NCBI RefSeq assembly: GCF_030167925.1
Contig: NZ_JASKUT010000001.1
Span: forward strand, 310,001-374,000
Reading direction: 5' to 3'
DNA from: Paenibacillus silviterrae
Lineage (GTDB): Bacteria > Bacillota > Bacilli > Paenibacillales > NBRC-103111
DNA length: 64,000 nt
Shown: positions 61,412 to 64,000 of the stretch, piece after piece
Numbering within the stretch: the stretch's first letter is position 1
Layout: every line of letters begins with the position of its first letter
Notes under the pieces: model-generated
What the model was told of the DNA's origin: nothing
Databases searched by the model: none
The model's input: only the letters and a program-made list of their open reading frames with translations
Position numbers and translations under genes: made by a program

Positions 61412-62509
61412 ATGCCGTATGAGCAAGTAGAGAAGCTGAAGGAGCAGTACAAAGCAGCAGCCACATGGTATGCGCACCGATGGCACTATATTGAGGGCTG
61501 CATTCTGAAAGCGTACATGGATAGCTATCAGCTTACAGGGAATGAGGAGGATTACCGGTTCGTGAAGGCTTTTATCGACGGACTGTATGACTCCGAGGGA
61601 GTGATCGCGGGGATCAAGCCGGACGAATACAATATCGATCAAATCCGAATGGCTTCGATCCTGCTTCCGCTCTACGAACGGGAGGGGGATCCGAAGTACC
61701 GCCGGGTGCTCGACCTGCTGTATCGGCAGCTGGAACAGTATCCTAGGACCAAGGCAGGCTCGTTCTGGCATAAGCAAAATTACCCCAATCAAGTATGGCT
61801 GGACGGCTTATATATGGGGCAGCCCTTCTATGTCGGTTACATCAAGGACTTCAGCGAACGGAAGGACTACTCCGATACGCTTAACCAGTTTGCGAACGTC
61901 CGCAGGTTCCTTTATGACGATGGGAAACGATTATACCGTCACGCGTACGATGAGAGCCGCGAAATGTTCTGGTGCGATAAAGCTACAGGCCACTCCCCGA
62001 ATGTATGGGGGCGGGCGGTCGGGTGGTATGCGATGGCGCTCGTAGATGTGCTGGAGCTGCTGGAAGGCGAGCCCGCCGATACGCAGCCGATGAAGAGCGC
62101 TTTGAAGGAGCTCGTAGATGATATGCTGCCGCACCGTCATCCCGGCGGCATGTGGTACCAGGTTGTCGACAGGGCGGATCATCCGGATAATTATCCGGAA
62201 TCCAGCGGGACGTTGATGCTTGGCTATGCGATCCTGAAGGGAGTCCGGTTAGGTTATTTGCCACTGGAATACCGCGGCTATGGGCTGGAGGCTTTTGACG
62301 GTACGCTGAGCACGTACCTGCGTGAGGAGGAGGACAACGTGCTGCTTGGCGGCATCTGCCGAAGCGCGGGGCTTGGAACGAAACCGGAGAGCGGTCAAAT
62401 CAGGGACGGAAGCGTTGAATACTATCTGCTTCAGGAGCAGGTCGTCGAAAATAACGGACACGGCGTGGCGCCGCTGCTGATGTGTTATAACGAAATCAAG
62501 CTGCTTTGA
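61412..62509 (+). CDS. GH105 unsaturated rhamnogalacturonyl hydrolase (YesR/YteR-like)
   Basis: A 365-residue cytosolic (alpha/alpha)6 enzyme that should release 4-deoxy-unsaturated uronate from lyase products. Motifs: WHYIEGCILKAYMDSYQLTG, VWLDGLYMGQPFYVGY with the catalytic Asp, KRLYRHAYDESREMFWCD, WGRAVGWYAMALVDVLE and a late ESSGTLMLGYAILKG. It lies 42 bases after the regulator behind GGGGAGG. It is clearly a family paralogue of 32980 but longer and divergent; the two may serve different oligosaccharides. Confidence 0.9.
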   Translation: MPYEQVEKLKEQYKAAATWYAHRWHYIEGCILKAYMDSYQLTGNEEDYRFVKAFIDGLYDSEGVIAGIKPDEYNIDQIRMASILLPLYEREGDPKYRRVLDLLYRQLEQYPRTKAGSFWHKQNYPNQVWLDGLYMGQPFYVGYIKDFSERKDYSDTLNQFANVRRFLYDDGKRLYRHAYDESREMFWCDKATGHSPNVWGRAVGWYAMALVDVLELLEGEPADTQPMKSALKELVDDMLPHRHPGGMWYQVVDRADHPDNYPESSGTLMLGYAILKGVRLGYLPLEYRGYGLEAFDGTLSTYLREEEDNVLLGGICRSAGLGTKPESGQIRDGSVEYYLLQEQVVENNGHGVAPLLMCYNEIKLL

Positions 62510-62537
62510 CAGGCTCGTACACTAGGAGGAGATACAC

Positions 62538-63434
62538 ATGGATACAAGCTGGATTCGCGGAGTCATACCGCCGATCGTCACCCCGGTGGATGCGGAGGAG
62601 AACGTAGAGGAGCAAGGACTTCGGCGTGTGGTCGAGCACGTGCTGGCCGGCGGGGTTCACGGGATCCTGTCGCTCGGAAGCAACGGAGAATTTTATGGGC
62701 TGGATCATGAGCAGCAGGAACGAGCGGTTACGATTACCCTGGACCAGGTCGGCGGACGGGTTCCGGTTTATATGGGGATCGGAGCGATTACGACCAAGGA
62801 GTGCGTGAAGCTGGCGCGTTTGGGAGAGAAGCTGGGCGCGCAGGCGCTCACGATCCTGCCGCCGATGTTTCTGACCCCTTCGGACGACGAGCTTTACCGG
62901 CATTTCCGCACGGTAGCCGAAGCGACGCCGCTTCCCCTGCTGTTATACAACAATCCTGACCGCGTCGGCAACAACATTTCGCTTTCGCTGCTCGAGCGGC
63001 TGGCGACGGTTCCGAACATTGTCGGGATGAAGGACAGCAGCGGTGACCTGACACTGACCGCGGAGTATATTAGGCGAACACGGCACCTTGGATTTCGCGT
63101 CATGGCGGGACGGGATGTGATGATTCTCGGCTCGCTTGCTTACGGTGCCGTCGGCTGTGTCGCTTCGACAGCCAATATCGTTCCGGCGCTGGTTGTGGAA
63201 ATATACGATCGCTTTATAAATGGTGATCTGCCGGGTTCGCTGGAGGCACAGTTTAAGCTGGCACCGCTGAGAATGGCCTTTAATCTTGCCAGCTTCCCTG
63301 TCGTGACGAAGGAAGCGATGAATTTGGTCGGCGTTGAGGTAGGAGCGTCTATTCTGCCGAATACCGCTTGCTCCGAGGCCAACCGCGAGAAGCTTCGAGA
63401 CATTTTGTACCAAATGGGAGCTTTAAAATCATAG
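62538..63434 (+). CDS. dihydrodipicolinate synthase family lyase (keto-deoxy sugar acid type)
   Basis: A 298-residue class I aldolase-fold enzyme. Schiff-base Lys165 is in GMKDSSGD, Tyr137 in LLYNNPDR, and GSNGEFYGL marks the substrate-carboxylate loop. It is not a housekeeping DapA by context. Next to garD it is probably 5-dehydro-4-deoxyglucarate dehydratase or a keto-deoxy-sugar-acid aldolase acting on the GarD product; the sequence does not separate these. AGGAGGAG precedes the ATG, 28 bases after GH105. Confidence 0.85.
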   Translation: MDTSWIRGVIPPIVTPVDAEENVEEQGLRRVVEHVLAGGVHGILSLGSNGEFYGLDHEQQERAVTITLDQVGGRVPVYMGIGAITTKECVKLARLGEKLGAQALTILPPMFLTPSDDELYRHFRTVAEATPLPLLLYNNPDRVGNNISLSLLERLATVPNIVGMKDSSGDLTLTAEYIRRTRHLGFRVMAGRDVMILGSLAYGAVGCVASTANIVPALVVEIYDRFINGDLPGSLEAQFKLAPLRMAFNLASFPVVTKEAMNLVGVEVGASILPNTACSEANREKLRDILYQMGALKS

Positions 63435-63450
63435 TAAAGGAGGGGCTGCT

Positions 63451-64000
63451 ATGACAGGCGCGGAACCTAAGGGAAATGAGACACCGCTGTACATTAAGGT
63501 GAACGAGAAGGACAATGTTGCCATTATAGTCAATTCCGGCGGCTTGCCGAAGGGGACCGTGTTCCCGTGCGGTCTCGAGCTCCATGAGCGCATTCCGCAA
63601 GGACATAAGGTAGCGCTGGAGGATCTTCGTGAGGGGGACCCGATCGTTCGTTACGGCGAAATCATCGGTTGTGCTGCCGGACCGATAGCCAAGGGACGCT
63701 GGGTGGAGGAATCGATGGTGACCCTTCCGACACCTCCCCGGCTGCAGGAGCTGCCGCTCGCAAACGCGGTACCGAAACCGCTGCCGCCGCTAGAGGGCTA
63801 TACCTTCGAGGGATACCGGAATAAGGATGGCAGTGTCGGCACGAAGAACATCCTCGGCATCACCACGAGTGTTCAATGTGTGGCTGGGGTTCTGGAGTTC
63901 GCGGTCAAACGGATTAAGGAGCAGCTGCTGCCGAACTATCCCAACGTGGAGGATGTTGTCGCTTTAACCCATAACTATGGCTGCGGCGTTGCCATCCAGG
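63451..64000 (+). CDS. garD: galactarate dehydratase (GarD/UxaA family), C-terminus cut by window edge
   Basis: The visible 183 residues begin [20 protein letters not shown]. They contain an N-terminal SAF-like domain (about 10-95, [20 protein letters not shown]) and then the start of the dehydratase domain with [17 protein letters not shown] and [11 protein letters not shown]. Galactarate dehydratase removes water to give 5-keto-4-deoxyglucarate. AAAGGAGGGG precedes the ATG, 16 bases after the aldolase-type gene. An altronate dehydratase (UxaA) is the alternative; the N-terminal extension and the neighbour favour GarD. Confidence 0.82.
   Translation, partial: MTGAEPKGNETPLYIKVNEKDNVAIIVNSGGLPKGTVFPCGLELHERIPQGHKVALEDLREGDPIVRYGEIIGCAAGPIAKGRWVEESMVTLPTPPRLQELPLANAVPKPLPPLEGYTFEGYRNKDGSVGTKNILGITTSVQCVAGVLEFAVKRIKEQLLPNYPNVEDVVALTHNYGCGVAIQ

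Overview
The window looks like chromosomal DNA of a Gram-positive, endospore-forming type Firmicute, most likely Paenibacillus or a close relative in the Paenibacillaceae. This is inferred from strong AGGAGG-type ribosome binding sites, SLH-anchored surface enzymes, LplABC-type transporters without their own ATPase, YesM/YesN-type two-component genes, membrane-bound AraC regulators and frequent GTG/TTG starts. No tRNA, rRNA, IS element or CRISPR array was seen.

Layout. Positions 1-1468 hold a phage-tail-collar (microcystin-dependent-protein type) gene pair and a GNAT acetyltransferase. From 1719 to the right edge the window is almost entirely one very large locus for depolymerising uronic-acid-containing polysaccharides. 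It contains six predicted polysaccharide lyase genes carrying seven catalytic domains: a PL9-PL1 fusion, SLH-anchored PL6, PL6 with two discoidin domains, a cytosolic alginate_lyase-type enzyme (PL5/PL38-like), PL8 with two CBM6 domains, and SLH-anchored PL9. It also has two GH105-type unsaturated uronyl hydrolases, GH95, GH31, two SGNH esterases (one fused to an alpha/beta hydrolase), two Gfo/Idh/MocA oxidoreductases, a cupin, three sugar ABC importers and five or six regulators. At the right edge a dihydrodipicolinate-synthase-family gene and a galactarate dehydratase (garD, cut by the window end) point to galactarate/galacturonate catabolism.

How the parts work together (inference). Surface and secreted lyases cut polyuronate chains. 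The three importers (17117-20680, 37227-41481, 55532-59005), served by an ATPase encoded elsewhere, take up unsaturated oligosaccharides. In the cytosol GH105 enzymes remove the unsaturated uronic acid, the esterases, GH95, GH31 and the cytosolic lyase trim the rest, and the DapA-like enzyme and GarD feed the acid sugars into central metabolism. Each importer has a regulator close by: a membrane AraC protein for the first and third, and a YesM/YesN pair for the second. An unusual cytosolic hybrid kinase (sugar-binding LacI-like domain + PAS + histidine kinase, 7112-9454) is transcribed divergently from the PL9-PL1 gene.

The most unexpected element is a two-gene cassette at 46713-49307, bounded by terminators, inside the sugar locus. 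It encodes a 687-residue protein with an N-terminal 'LQKALGNRGTAQLL' signature like that of extracellular contractile injection system cargo and a hydrophobic, pore-former-like segment, followed, translationally coupled, by a small YbjN/type-III-chaperone-like protein. I read it as a candidate toxin/effector-chaperone pair. Other points are paired operator-like repeats in three promoter regions and a promoter with an overlapping cre-like site in front of the SLH-PL9 gene.
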